Shown here: in pieces, positions 34,113-45,515 of the stretch
Layout: every line of letters begins with the position of its first letter
Numbering within the stretch: position 1 is the stretch's first letter
DNA from: Moniliella sp. 'wahieum'
Taxonomy: Eukaryota; Basidiomycota; Moniliellomycetes; Moniliellales; Moniliellaceae
DNA: 64,000 bases
Direction: 5' to 3'
Assembly (NCBI GenBank): GCA_003971905.1
Contig: RSEE01000006.1
Location: forward strand, 310,001-374,000
Made by a program: the position numbers and the translations under genes
The notes under the pieces: model-generated
What the model was told of the DNA's origin: nothing
The model's database searches: none
The model's input: the letters and a program-made list of their open reading frames with translations, nothing else

Positions 34113-37100
34113 CTACAGCGTCATGGTCATTGTCATCGTCTTGGCATGCACCCCCAGCACCGGCGGCCCCCCCGCAAACAGCGTGTGCAGCAGCTTGAGG
34201 TACCGCAGCGACCGCAGCTCGTCCTCCGCCGTCCCCGCCTCGGGCGGCGGCAGCGCCGTCAGCACCACACTCGTCCCCCCCGCCACCGACGAGTGGTGCG
34301 GATGAGCTCGTTGAGAATCAGATACTGCGCCTTGTTGGGCAAGTCGTTGAACGAGATGAGCGGAGGCCCGCCCGCGTCGGGTGTGGGAGATCCGTAGCGC
34401 ATATGCGAGAGCGCAGCCGCGAAGACGACCGCCCGTCCCCGCTGCCCGACCCCGCCTCGCTCGCTTGTGCCTCCACGTCCACCTCCCCGCCGCCCTGCTC
34501 CGCCTCGCTCCCAGCCTGCTTGTCCCCTCCGCGCGGATGCACCGCAGTCCCAGACGCAGAGGACGAAGAGGAAAACGAGGACCGCACGCCTGGCCCCGTC
34601 CCGCGCACCGTCGCGTCCCCGTCCTGGTCCGCCTCAGACTCGAGCGGGGACGATGAACGCGGGGGGAACGAGGGCCGGGCCCGCGCCCGCGGCTCCTCCA
34701 CCGTATGCACCCTTCGCGCCAGGGAAGCGGACATGCTCTGCGACCGGCCCTTGTGGCGTCTGCGCGTAGTATCACCGTATTCGATCGGCCGGTCGCAATT
34801 CCCGCACCTGGGGCGGCAATCTGGGACTGGGAGCGCGGGCTGCCACTGTTGCCCCATTGGTCCGGGTCGAAGGTGGTAAAGCTCGTCGCTTAGGTCGCTG
34901 TCCGAATCCGACTCGCTCCCGAGCTGGAGGAGTCGGCGTCGGAGCTGGTGGACAGACGGGTGCGCGCCTTGGGGTGCGCGAGGCCAATTTGGATGTTGCG
35001 TTTAAAGTAAGCCATATGTTCGGGCGGGAGGGTGAAGCCGAACAAATTTTGTTGTTTGCGCGTACGGCGTGCTGGGCTGCTCGTCCGGTCCGTCGTAGAC
35101 ACGCGTTTTTTCGAAAGCGCCGCTTGGGCACGTCGGGCACGCCGGGCATCTTCCTTGCGCAGTTCCTTCAACGTCTCCCACCACGGATCCAACTCCAACG
35201 CCCGTTCGATCCGCTCCGACGCCTGTGGCCCAGCACGATCGCCTCGTACGCATTCACCTGGGCCGTGCGCAGACAAAACACTCGTAGCTCCGCTCGGACA
35301 CGCAAGTTGTCCAGCAAACTCTGGATCCGACCCGTTCCTCCACTTGCTCAGGCACTTCGACAAACACATTCACCCGTAACTGGTGCCGCTTCCAGGCACC
35401 GGTCATGCTCAAGATCGTGCCCAAATGCAAGACCATGGTATAACTGTCCCAGGTGCGCGACTGATCGTTCCCAGGTTCCGTACTGGCAATCTGCACTGGC
35501 CACAGGTCGAGGTACTTCTTCTCTTCCCCACTGTGCGAGGGAGAGGAGGAGAACCAGGAGCCAGCACCATGGGTCGGATGGAGCGCTTGGGTGACCGATG
35601 TGTCCAGGTGCGAAAAGCCATAGGCAATGGCAAAACTCTTGTTGAGCGCCAACGTGTCCTCCATGATGCCAACAAACGCTTGGGCTCGAATGGGGGTTTC
35701 GCGTCGCGCCTGGTCCGTAGGCAGCTCTTCCATCCAAAGTCATGTAGCCTTGCGGATTCTCTTCCTCACTTTCCTCGGTGGGCTCGCCATGCCGCGGATC
35801 GTAATCTCGCTTTCGTCCGACCCGGCGACCAAGGATTTTTGCCGTGGATCCATCCGGAGCGGGAACTGCATGTGCGACGGAAAGCCCATCACAACAATGT
35901 TGGGCGCATCCCGCCCAAGCCACAGGATAGAATCAAGTTGCGTGCTCCCTCGCGCTCGTCACGCGCAATGACAATGTCGACAAACGACTTGATGCCCGTC
36001 AAGTCGATCAGCTTGAGCCACGATACATTTTGCTGTTTCAGCTCGGATAGGCACTCAGCAAAGTCGCCCTTGAGCACGTGGCCCAATACGTAGAGGGAAC
36101 CTTTTTTGAGGGCGTTGCAGAAGATGATCGTGTTCCATTCGGTGCGGGGGTTGTTGGCCAACAGCAGCACTTGCGGACGCCAATACTTGACATGGCCCTT
36201 CCGCTCATCGATCCGCAGCATCTGACGACGCGAGATGTAGTAGTTAAGTTGCGCGTCACGTCGCCCCACGGTTTGGGCGGCGCATAGATGTGCACCGCCA
36301 CAAACAAGCCAAAGGTCAACACGAGGCATTCGAGCGCCGCCCACCAGTCCGTGAAGAACATGGCGCCAAAGCTGATCAGCGTGCCGCCCCAGGCAGTGTA
36401 AATGTTCCAGTACCGGAACGAGGGCCGGAAGCTGGGCGCACCCCCAGCCTTCAAGGCAGCCGTGGCAAAGCACAGCGTACCAAACGTCAACAGCGTCGTC
36501 ATGGTCACGAGCTGCGCCAACGCATTGACCGAATCGACCACCAGACCAGCTGGCAAAAGAGGTAGGTGATCAAGATGGCGTAGGTGGGTGTATCGCTGAC
36601 CTCAGTGCCTTGGGCAAAGACATTGAGTACCGGAAGCAAGTTGTCCCGTGCGATCGCCTGGAGCACCTTGGCACACGCCAAGACGCCCATCAAGGTTGAA
36701 AATGCCGTCGAGGCCAATGCGCCAAACGTGATCAGTTGCGGACTGAGCGCAATGTCATTCACGATCCCAGCGTCGCTGTAAAAGCTTTGACGATCCACCG
36801 TCGAGGCAAGGATGATAAAAGTGCCGAGGTAGATGATGAACGTGAAGACCAAGGACCAGTTGGTGCCCTTGGGAATCGACTTGCTCGGCTTGCGCAGGTC
36901 GCCAGACATACTGGCCCCAGCTAGGATCCCATTGACAGCAGGGAAGAGCACGCCAAAGACCGACTGCCAGCTCTCGGGTTTGTCCCCCGTCGAGGATCCG
37001 GCGGCCCCCGAGGTAAAGTGCGGGAAGCAGTTGGCTTTCAACGTGGCCAGCGACCAGCCGGTAAAGTACGCGCCCCGCTCGGCGTCGCGGAAGGGGTGCA

Positions 37101-38254
37101 CGGCAATGCTGGAAAGGGGGATGGAAGGATGGCAGCAGAGAGGATAACAGCGAGACCGAGTGTGGCGCGGGCAAACAGCCGGCTTCCAACGAGACAGACG
37201 AGCATGCAGAGCAAGAGCAACAGGCTTCCATAGAAGAAGAGCCAGATGGGACCCTCGGGCAGACCATCGGACATCCTCGACTCGCCATACGCATCAGTCA
37301 AGCTCTCCACAAACCCAAGCACGTTCATGGCAGCGTTCAACGCTTGACCAGCAAAAAAGATAAGGCCAATGCTCCCGCCAAACTCGGGTCCGAGACTGCG
37401 GGAGATGAGGTAGTACGCTCCACCGCCGCGCACTTGACCGTTGGTGCTAATTGCATTGAGCGACATGGCGGTCAAGGTATCAATCGCGTAGCTGACCACC
37501 AGCAACCCAAACGCACCCAGCAGCCCAACTTGGCCAATAATAAAGCCAAAGCGAAGAAAGAGAATGATACCGAGGATCTGCATGGACATGACAGCGTTAG
37601 TACCGCTCGGCCCAAACCAGCGTACCTCCCCACGAGCAAGACACATACATTCAAGCTGACCGGCATAAACACCCCGTCCCACGTCCCCAGTTTCCTCGGC
37701 GCATACTCAGCAGGGGAGATCATGCCGCCCGCTTTGGGATGGTGCGCGGCGGGGCGGGCGCAACGTCGTCGGGGAAAAAGGAATTTTCTCGTTGCAAACC
37801 CATCTTGCGTTTCTTGTCGGACCCATCTGCTTTCACACCGGGCTCAAATGTGACGCCCTTCTTGCCATGGCGAGAGGGAAGCGGAGCATTTTCCCCGGCC
37901 GGGTCGCTATCCAGGGCACCGTACCCCCGAGCATGTGGTAGCGAATGCCCATCCTCCTGCCCGGCGAGCAAGGCGCGGTCCTCCTCCAAATCAGAGGCAG
38001 CAGGACCGGGAGACGCAGCCGACGATACGGCCGCCCGGGGCAAATCGTCCTCCGAGTTGCGCCGGTGGAAGCTGGCCCGGACGGAGTGCGGGTCAGCGAG
38101 GCTGGAAGGACGGGAATACTCGTCGTTAGGCGGGAGGAGACCGGACTGGCGCGCCTCATGGTTCGGGCCCTCAATCGAGTCGCGGGCGGAGGAGAGACTG
38201 GGTCAGGGCTTGGAAGTCATCGCGGTCGGATGGCCTGCTGACGAACTTGGACAT
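34113..38254 (-). CDS. VHC1: Vacuolar cation-chloride cotransporter (SLC12/KCC family)
   Basis: SLC12-type cotransporter, nearest in kind to yeast Vhc1 of the vacuole membrane. It starts at 38254 with MSKFVSRPSDRDDFQALTQSLL, then a long disordered Ser/Arg/Asp-rich N-terminus. A clear 71-nt intron lies at 37578-37648, between KLGTWDGVFMPVSLN and ILGIILFLRFGFIIGQVG, exactly where transmembrane segment 1 runs. TM segments follow: YAIDTLTAMSLNAISTNGQVRGGGAYY, FFAGQALNAAMNVLGF, GVLFPAVNGILAGASMSGDL (near 36950), LITFGALASTAFSTLMGVLACAKVLQAIARDNLLP (near 36700) and TYAILITYLFCQLVWW. The large cytosolic C-terminal domain ends with TALPPPEAGTAEDELRSLRYLKLLHTLFAGGPPVLGVHA at 34113. Several frame changes near 37110, 36550, 35360 and 34890 look like indels. 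Confidence 0.92.
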
Positions 38255-39283
38255 GCCCGCGCACTGGGGGGCAGGTTTCGACGGCGGCGGTGGGAAGCGG
38301 TGGCGGTGGCAGAGACCAGTGACCAAGATAGGAGACCGCAACCCGCGCCAAATCCAATCGGCAATCGGCCGCAATCGGCAGCCTCCCAAAAGCCAATCGC
38401 TGCTGCCGCCTCTCCACCCGCCCAGAACCAGGCCGCGCCAATTGTGACATTTCATTTTGGCGTTGGTGAAAAACTCCCGTCATCGATCATCCTTCTGATG
38501 TCACCGGTGTCACCGGTCGCCACGGCTTCCATCACAGGCGCAGACACGAGATAGGGTTATTGTGCCAGGTGCTTGTGTCTGCCGGTTTGCATTGTGTGCA
38601 ACAACAAAAGGCACTCATCGAACTCATCATCCACCCAAGAAGTATATACACAGGACACAACCGAGCCGCGCCAGCGGGTCTTCCATTCCTGGCGCACACC
38701 TCTTTTCTCAGCGGGCCAAGCCTTTTAGTGGGTAACAGGCATCGAGACGAAAAACCTAGTACGGAACTCGGAGAGACTCATCATCGTCCCCGACTGGCTG
38801 TGTGTGAGGCCCGAGACTCGCAGGCCTTGTGATTGTGTTGTGTTGTCATTGTGTTGATCGACTCTCGGATTGGTCAGGAAGAAGGTAGGATCTTCATTAA
38901 TCATTGCCGATCCGGGGGGGGTGAGGATGAGGTAAGTAGTGTCAGGTCTGACATGTGGCAGGTTGTCCAGCTACTGTTGTAGTGGGCTCCGCACAACCAA
39001 CTAAGTATAAAATGTCTGTCGTCACGCTGAAGGAGACAACGCGGCGCGGGGGCAGTGTAAATCAAACACAATCAATTGCAAGAGGGGCTACCGGCCCTGT
39101 AATACTATGTTGGAACCTCATCAACGTTCTCAACAACCTCTCAGCTCGGGCGTGGGGGCTAGTGGTAGCTTGACGTCTATATAGTCCATCTACTTGAAAG
39201 GCTTCTGAACTCCAACTGGAGCTTTTGCCCACCCACAGCCAGTACCCCTAACATAATCTTCAGCCCTCACAACTTTTGGCTTT
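38255..39283. other. Divergent promoter between SLC12 gene and homeodomain gene 1
   Basis: About 1 kb, upstream of both the transporter (-) and homeodomain gene 1 (+). The half nearest the homeodomain gene is AT-richer, with a TATATA-like site at about 39178. No open frame of recognisable kind and no perfect pheromone response element is seen here. Confidence 0.45.
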
Positions 39284-40756
39284 ATGCCCGCCATGATGCC
39301 ATTCTCTCCTACAAGCAGGGGTTCTTCGTCTCTCCAAAGCATCGCTCTTTTACTCCATGAGAAACTTCCACCTCCACCTCCACCCGCCCTGCCAACGGTC
39401 AACATCCGCAATGGTATCAGCGCCAGAACTGATACCAACGGCACTCCGATCCAGTTCTCGCTTAGCCCTCACATCAGTTCTCAGATTAAAGCTGCCTTCC
39501 ACGATATGTGCAACGATGCCCTTCGCTCCCTGCTCGACCGCTTCCGCTCAGAACTGGAGACGACCGCATCCTTCAATCCGTTGAGTCCTGCCCAAGTCGA
39601 AGGGGTCATCAAGCATGCCTACCAGTATGCCACCCAAAGCATTCAACAACCCCTGCCTGACCTACTCCAAGCCATGCGCGCCAGCCAAGGGAGCACGATG
39701 CTCAGCAGCCGCGCAGTCTTCCTTTCTTTTGTGGAGACCTTTACCCTCTATGTTTCTGACGAGGTTCTATCTCCTCTTTTAGATGTGGTCCGACAAAAAC
39801 CTCATCTCTCAAAGCGCCTGCGGGCAGGGGTCCAGCATGCAGAACCGGCAGCGTCCCCGGCCGATTCATCCCCAACAAGCCGTCGCTATTCTGAAATATG
39901 CGTTTACCCTCTCCCCGCATTCTACATGGGCCGAACAGCAGGTCCTCAGCGACCTGACGAAACTCCGACGAGCACAGGTTACCGCTTGGGTACGTTACTC
40001 GCGGCCCCCACGGCGTGTCAGACAGAGGGATGAGAGAGGAAGCACTAACATGAGAGAACACAGCAACAGAATCAGCGACACCGTTCCAACCCCATCAAAG
40101 GGAAAAAACAAGCCAAGCGGGCCAACAATGGAACGCAATCAAAGGCTCTCCTGATGGCATCCCGTCTCGCTCGCCTTTGTCGAGCATCTCTGAACGGGGT
40201 AGAGACAGCTACGAATTTCAGGGGAACCAACATGAGGAAGAGATGCAAGAGGACAAAAATGATGATGAGCAAGATGCCCTGTGCAAGAAAAAGAGGAGGA
40301 AGAGAATGAGGAGGCTCAATGCGATTGGGGAAACCATGGTAAAAGGGACCTGCCCCTTTCCTCATCAAATTACGACCAAATTCTCGAGCAAAGACAATCT
40401 CGAGCAGGGCGAGTATGTTTTCTCTCCCGCGCGCCTCTGAGCAACTGCTTTTGACCGGGATTCAGCACTGTTCGCGTCCCACGTTCCACCACCGTTTCTG
40501 ACGACAGCTTTATGGGCATGGCGCCAATGTATTTCAGCCACGGCCTATCCCTCTCCAGATCACCCGAATCCCAACACTACTTTCGAGTGGGTTTAGCCCT
40601 CAAGCTCCTACTATCTGTGATGATGGTGGTCCGGTCGACTTAGGTGTGTTGGAGCATGCTCCAGATCCCCACTTCGCCCCCCCACCACTGCCTCAGTTCC
40701 AGGTCCAGCCTCCCTTCCGGCGAAAATGGGCACTGGACTCTGGTTGCGGCACATAA
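39284..40756 (+). CDS. Homeodomain protein, mating-type HD-like (gene 1)
   Basis: Start ATG at 39284 (MPAMMPFSPTSRG). The three exons run 39284-39989, 40064-40412 and 40466-40756. The N-terminal domain (about 39470-39790) is helical: IKAAFHDMCNDALRSLLDRF, AQVEGVIKHAYQYAT and VFLSFVETFTLYVSDEVL. The homeodomain begins near 39850, with AILKYAFTLSPHSTWAEQQ and then LRRAQVTAW. A phase-0 intron splits it right after Trp48, and exon 2 resumes QQNQRHRS, so the normal Phe49 is Gln if the first acceptor is used. It is 60 residues long with no TALE insertion. Exon 2 carries a strong nuclear localisation signal (KKKRRKRMRRL), and exon 3 an acidic, Pro-rich tail (DDGGPVDLGV). Frame changes near 39833, 40150 and 40585 look like indels. 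Paralogous to gene 2. Confidence 0.75.
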
Positions 40757-42234
40757 GCCAGTGGCAGGAGTCATCCCATCCCCCAGGGGCCTTGACAAGT
40801 GTACCCTTCTCTTTCATCCCAAGTTCTTTCTCAGCATTGGCAGCGCGCGCAACCCTTTTGCCCCCCTGCACATCATCTATGCCAGGCACCCCACATGCCC
40901 ATCTTTATTCCCCGGACGCATTTCAACCAGGCTCATCAGCCTTACTACCCCTCCCACTGTCTTCAGCACACCACAGTTTGGAGATGGCGGCCCGATGTCC
41001 TACTTACGTTTGGATGAGACTAGCATGGTTGAGCACCAATTCGTCATCACCTTCGTTACATCTACTCCCGTGTCAGCCAGCACTACCCTTCCTGCGCAAC
41101 CGAGTTCGCCTGAGATACTAATAGAGGTCCTATCTGCTAATCAGCCCCCTAAGTGTGAACGATATGTGGAGGATGGGGACCAATCGTCATGTTCGTCTTC
41201 TCTCCGTCCGTTTGACCCTGGCTTCACCCTTAAGTCTCTGCCCTGCAATTTTCTGCTCTCATTCAACATCTTTGCCATCACCTAAAGGAAGAGTGCTGAT
41301 GTATTCCGACGGATTGTCAGTTCGATAGTAGCACACTGATGGCACATCAATTCCCATGTCCTTTTCTTTTCCTCTGTCCTTCTGCTCTTGCTCAATATAT
41401 ATGGAGCTAATACGGGCACACATTGTCTGTGACGCTACGATTGGAACACTATATATATGATTGACCACAGCAAGCGGCCACCATCCCACGTCTTCCCTAT
41501 CGACACGGTTGTAACCTTCCCCATGAACAACACCTGTATCCACCCCGATTCTCCACCATCACGACACGAAGAAGATAATGCGCATTGGTGTGGCCAAAGA
41601 GTATGAACGGAAAATGAACGACACTCTTGCAATAATCAGTGGGGAAATATGGCAAAAGGCAAGGCGCAAATAGGTGCTCGTGAGAGGGCAGTGATTTCTC
41701 TCTGACCTTGTGCGGGAAAAGTCGGCTCGCCCAGTGTGCCCCTGGGCGGAGAGCGATAACTGTGGAGCATGAGCAACACTTGCCTAGTGGCCTATGCGGT
41801 GGCTGTTGAAACTCGTATTCTCTCACAGTGACGCCCACCCCGACTATACGACGACGGTGGTCCATCAGGCGCGACAGCACTGTAGGAAGTACTCTCTCCT
41901 TAGCCAGGGGGAATGGGGTGAGGTAGCAGCATAGCCGTTTTGGGTTGATAATGAACACATCTCAAAGGCCTCTCAATATGAGGGGCACTTGATTCTGCGC
42001 AGGTGGGGGGCCTTTACTGCTCAATAGGGCTCGAAGGTAAAAACCTATTAAAGCAGAGACCTCGTCCATCCCAATCTTGCTCCTGGTCTCTGGTCTCGCC
42101 CACATTCATATCCTCTCTCTTCCTCTCCCCATCGCCAGCCATCCCAACGTCCCTTGATCGCGCTCTTCCCTTTGTCTGACCACACACCCCAACCCGCGCC
42201 CGATCCCGAATTCAAACACGGCACCGAGCACGCC
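40757..42234. other. Spacer between the two homeodomain genes
   Basis: About 1.5 kb. A + strand frame stays open from 40644 to 41285 with no stop for 213 codons, containing GPMSYLRLDETSMVEHQFV; it may be a continuation of gene 1's C-terminal region in another frame or a chance open frame. Upstream of gene 2, a perfect match to the pheromone response element lies at 42167-42175. Confidence 0.35.
42167..42175 (-). promoter_or_regulatory. Pheromone response element (ACAAAGGGA)
   Basis: TCCCTTTGT on the + strand is the reverse complement of ACAAAGGGA, the element bound by the HMG-box factor Prf1 in Ustilago mating genes. It lies 60 bp upstream of the start codon of homeodomain gene 2. A 9-mer on either strand is expected about 0.5 times in 64 kb, and another copy occurs in an intron of the DUF4112 gene, so the match alone is not proof. 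Confidence 0.45.
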
Positions 42235-43406
42235 ATGGACGGAACCGCGAATGCTGGAAGTGCACACCCTTTGAACCCTGACATCCAAACCGACTTTCGC
42301 GACCGGTGCATGCATTGGCTCCGTCCCCGCATGGTCCAGTTTCGCTCCCAACTATGGGGCATCAAGGACGCTTTCGGCATCAACCATTTCAATCAGCTCC
42401 AGGTCGACAATATTTGCAAGTGTGCTTGCCAGTACGCCTACGAGGGCCTTCGGCAGATAGCCAAGGACTTGCCAGAGGTAATTCCGGTTCGTGAGGACAA
42501 CAGCCGGACGATTCGCGAAGAACAAGTCTTTTGGGCCCATGTCACAACATTTATTAACTACGTCGAGGTTGAGGTCCTACCCTGTCTCTTCAAAGTGGCA
42601 AAGGGCCTCAAGTCCGTTGATCCCATTCCCAACCAAAAAGGGATGAGTAGGGAGGACAACAACTCCCGTACCCGCAAAAGGGAGGACATACCCGACGATA
42701 AGGCTCATGTTCTGAAGCAGTCCTACAACTTGTGCAACACTCCTACCAAGGCTGAGCAGCGCGAACTCAGTCAGCTGATTATTCTTAAATACAAACAAGT
42801 TAATGGCTGGGTATGCTTTGGTGGCGCTCTCCTCGTGTGTGAGACCAAAAGTGTGTGTGAAAGACCAACAGTCTAACCCGCATGTGTGGAATGCTACAGT
42901 TTCAGAACAAGCGGTACCGCTCCAAACCCTCCAGCAATAACGAAGAACCGAGTGTGCGGGCCGGGAGCATCCTCGGGCAAAAAAGAAAGTTGACGGAAAG
43001 TGAGAGTCAAGATCCGGGGAAAGAGGCAATGAAGGCAGTGAGGGAAGGAACCTGGACCAGGAAGCGGTTTGTATGAGCACCTTTTTCGGCGATGCGGACA
43101 ACCTTGACCTTGTCTCGCAGGAGCCTTGGTGAGTTTTCCCCATATCCTTTGTTGTTGCTGTTTTGGATTCTGACCGTATGGTGGGCTTCCAGCCTGCGCA
43201 GCCCATTCCCCGCTCCCGAGTTAGCCAGTACTCAAGGTCAGCCTAACCCCGCCGAACGTAGTATCAACTGTTGGTTTCGGAATAAGGATGCATTTTCGGA
43301 TGTATTTTCCCAGTTTATTGTCAGCGGCCATGAGTTCCCCGACTACATTCCGGGCGATTTCGGCATTCCGAATCCCAGTGACCCTGCCATGCACACTCCC
43401 CAATGA
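42235..43406 (+). CDS. Homeodomain protein, mating-type HD2-like (gene 2)
   Basis: Start ATG at 42235 (MDGTANAGSAHP). Exon 1 (42235-42810) encodes the N-terminal domain: DFRDRCMHWLRPRMVQFRSQL, NQLQVDNICKCACQYAYEGL and FWAHVTTFINYVEVEVLP. It matches homeodomain gene 1 in order and in several fixed positions. The homeodomain runs AHVLKQSYNLCNTPTKAEQ and ELSQLIILKYKQVNGW, then a phase-0 intron (42811-42899), then FQNKRYRSKPS. Spacing from helix 1 to Trp48 is that of a canonical 60-residue homeodomain, and all key positions (Leu16, Leu40, Val45, Trp48, Phe49, Asn51, Arg53) are present. The tail has a basic LGQKRKL cluster. A likely second intron (about 43071) joins a tiny exon and a last exon ending at 43406; otherwise the frame stops at 43076. 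Confidence 0.85.
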
Positions 43407-43991
43407 ACCGGTGACGCTCGCTGCCTCGACTGTTGATTCGTTCTGTGCGCGGGCTGCGGAATCTCCCTTTGTTTGCGCTGAATCACTTCCCTTGCCATTT
43501 TCTCGTTCCCTTCAGCTTGCTTGAAGGACTTATGGCTGCCTGCCCTGCCTTCTGGTATGTCTTGAAGGTGTTCCTCTGTTCTTCCTGTTCTCAAGTTGCA
43601 CATCGCAATGCAGCTAACGTGAACGCCTTTTTATGGCTGTGCGACTGCCCTGCCTTCTCGTAACACGCGTTGAAGTTCAGCTCGTGTTGGTCGTAGCGTT
43701 CCCTATAGCCACACTTATAGCACTCTCACCTTCACTAGATCCTGAATTTTTTTTTTCTGTGTGATTAGTGCACGCTTCTGTTGCATCTTGTGCGTTTCTG
43801 GCTCGCTTCTACAATATGTCGAACGTTGCTGTGCAAGTCAGTTAGAGTTTTTTTGCATTATAATTTGGCACGCCCTTTCTTAGTTCACATCTCACATGCA
43901 ACCCTTGCTCCCCACATAATCCCCCTTTCGCCTGTCGTGCCCTTCTTCCATATACCACACTCCCTCACCACACCGATCCCTAACGCCTACT
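43407..43991. other. Spacer between homeodomain gene 2 and the Ser-rich gene
   Basis: About 585 bp, T-rich and AT-rich (runs of T at 43746-43758), with the second pheromone-element match. No coding sequence is recognisable. Confidence 0.4.
43464..43472 (-). promoter_or_regulatory. Pheromone response element (ACAAAGGGA), second copy
   Basis: A second perfect TCCCTTTGT on the + strand (= ACAAAGGGA on the minus strand) lies 58 bp after the end of homeodomain gene 2 and about 520 bp before the start of the next + strand gene. It fits the 42167 site as part of a possible regulated cluster, with the same caveat on chance occurrence. Confidence 0.4.
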
Positions 43992-45106
43992 ATGGACGCC
44001 GGTAACCCCGTTTCCTCTGTGCCGTTACGCAGCCCTGCGCCGCGCGAGGTGCGCCAAGCGCCACGCTCGCTGGCCGTATCGAAGGTCTGCCATCGCTGCT
44101 TGTCCCGCTCGACGGACTTAAGCCCGACGACGAGGACGTTCGGGAGATCATCGAGGCTTCTGAACCTACTCTCCGCCCCATCCGTCGCTTGCTCTACACA
44201 GGCATGGCCTATGGCACAATGCGCGTCACCACGGGCAACACCATGCAGACCCCTTGGGGGACTGTTGCTCGATGGGCGCAGTACCATTACTTCTACCTCG
44301 ATGAGGGGCGGGTGTGATGTTCAACTGCTGGGTGTACGAGGGAATTCACCGCGTCCTGAGATTCAAGCCCATCCGGCCCCCCGGCAAGCCACCGCAGCCC
44401 TTCAACTCCGTATTCAAGATGAACCTTCTCGTTCCCCTAAGCCAAGCGCGATGATGCCGCCCCCCTCAGTCAGGCACCCAGCCCCACCGTGCGTGCAACC
44501 TGGGCCAAGGCCTACTTGACCCCACGCCGTGCCCCAGACGGGACAAGCAACGCCACCCCACCATCGTCTCCCTCTTTCGAGAATGACGGCAGCTCTTCGG
44601 CGTTCTCTTCCCCTTCCAGATCATCCCATTACATTACAAGATGCTCTCAGTCTTTCCCAGAGAGCGAGACGTCGTTGCCCGTCAATTCTGAAGCCAGTTC
44701 CATTAGCACGCCTAATCAACAGGAGTCCGTCGAAGAGAGGCAAGCGAGCCAGTTCAGCCTCATGTCTATTGACAACTCTGGCAGATGGGGGGCTAATGCG
44801 CGCCCCATGAGTGGCATTGAATATACTGGCTCATTTTCCTTAGTCCGATCTCCCCACGCATCCCTACCCGTTCTCCCCCGTTCCACACACTTTTTTCGGC
44901 AGAGAGCGATGAGCAACCGTCACGTGACAGCGATTGCACCCCCAATGTTGTCCATTCATGGTCGTCCAATGACTCGGATGATTTCCTGTCCTGTTCTCCA
45001 CACCTGCTCTAGTTTCCGCCTTGCTGGTGAGCCTGGCCATGTCTTTCACGTCATTGGGCAACCCTTCTTCCCTCCCTCCTACTCCATAAGTCACTTGCGA
45101 GGCTGA
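43992..45106 (+). CDS. Serine-rich hypothetical protein next to the homeodomain genes
   Basis: Start ATG at 43992 (MDAGNPVSSVPLRSP). The coding path needs frame changes. In one frame a conserved-looking stretch lies near 44060-44310: RIEGLPSLLVPLDGLKPDDEDVREIIE and TPWGTVARWAQYHYFYLDEG. This is followed by a Pro/Ser/Arg-rich part and a 44489-45106 segment rich in Ser/Thr/Pro with a final short hydrophobic stretch. The order (a short folded region, then a disordered Ser/Pro region) would suit a transcriptional regulator, but no homeodomain, HMG box or zinc cluster is visible. I do not recognise the family. Confidence 0.45.
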
Positions 45107-45515
45107 AGGACAACAGAAAAAGAGAAGCGTATCGTCAGTCTCCCCACCTTTTACAAATAGGAGCATTCAGATCACCGTTCCTGTTTTTCCCTCTGTTGAA
45201 TCTTATTAGTTCTCTATAGTAACAGGGCCCCAGACCCCCATTATTACACGACAACTAATACTAGCAACTACGCCTCCCCCCTCCCACAACCACTTCATAT
45301 GATGTACGAAAACCGAGCATGTGCCCGCGGTACGAGCATATGCTCTGTAGTCTACATGATGAGAAGGATCGCTTGGACACGCAAACACTTTTCTTCGTTC
45401 TTATTTTCCGACCGGTATGTGGACAGAACCTTATTGAATCGTATTCTATTCCCGCAGTTCTCCGTCCTATACACATACTATAATCCTTTCTTTGTTATAT
45501 TACCTTGAAGTTGCA
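45107..45515. other. Convergent 3' region
   Basis: About 410 bp between the Ser-rich gene (+) and the release-factor stop (-). It is AT-rich and contains no gene that I can support. Confidence 0.4.

Noticed and set aside
41497-41958. Minus-strand open frame between the homeodomain genes
   Set aside because: 153 codons with no recognisable motif in AT-richer DNA and no plausible start context; chance cannot be excluded.
44489-45106. Third homeodomain in the gene after the pair
   Set aside because: No WFxNxR helix or helix-1 pattern in any frame of this gene.
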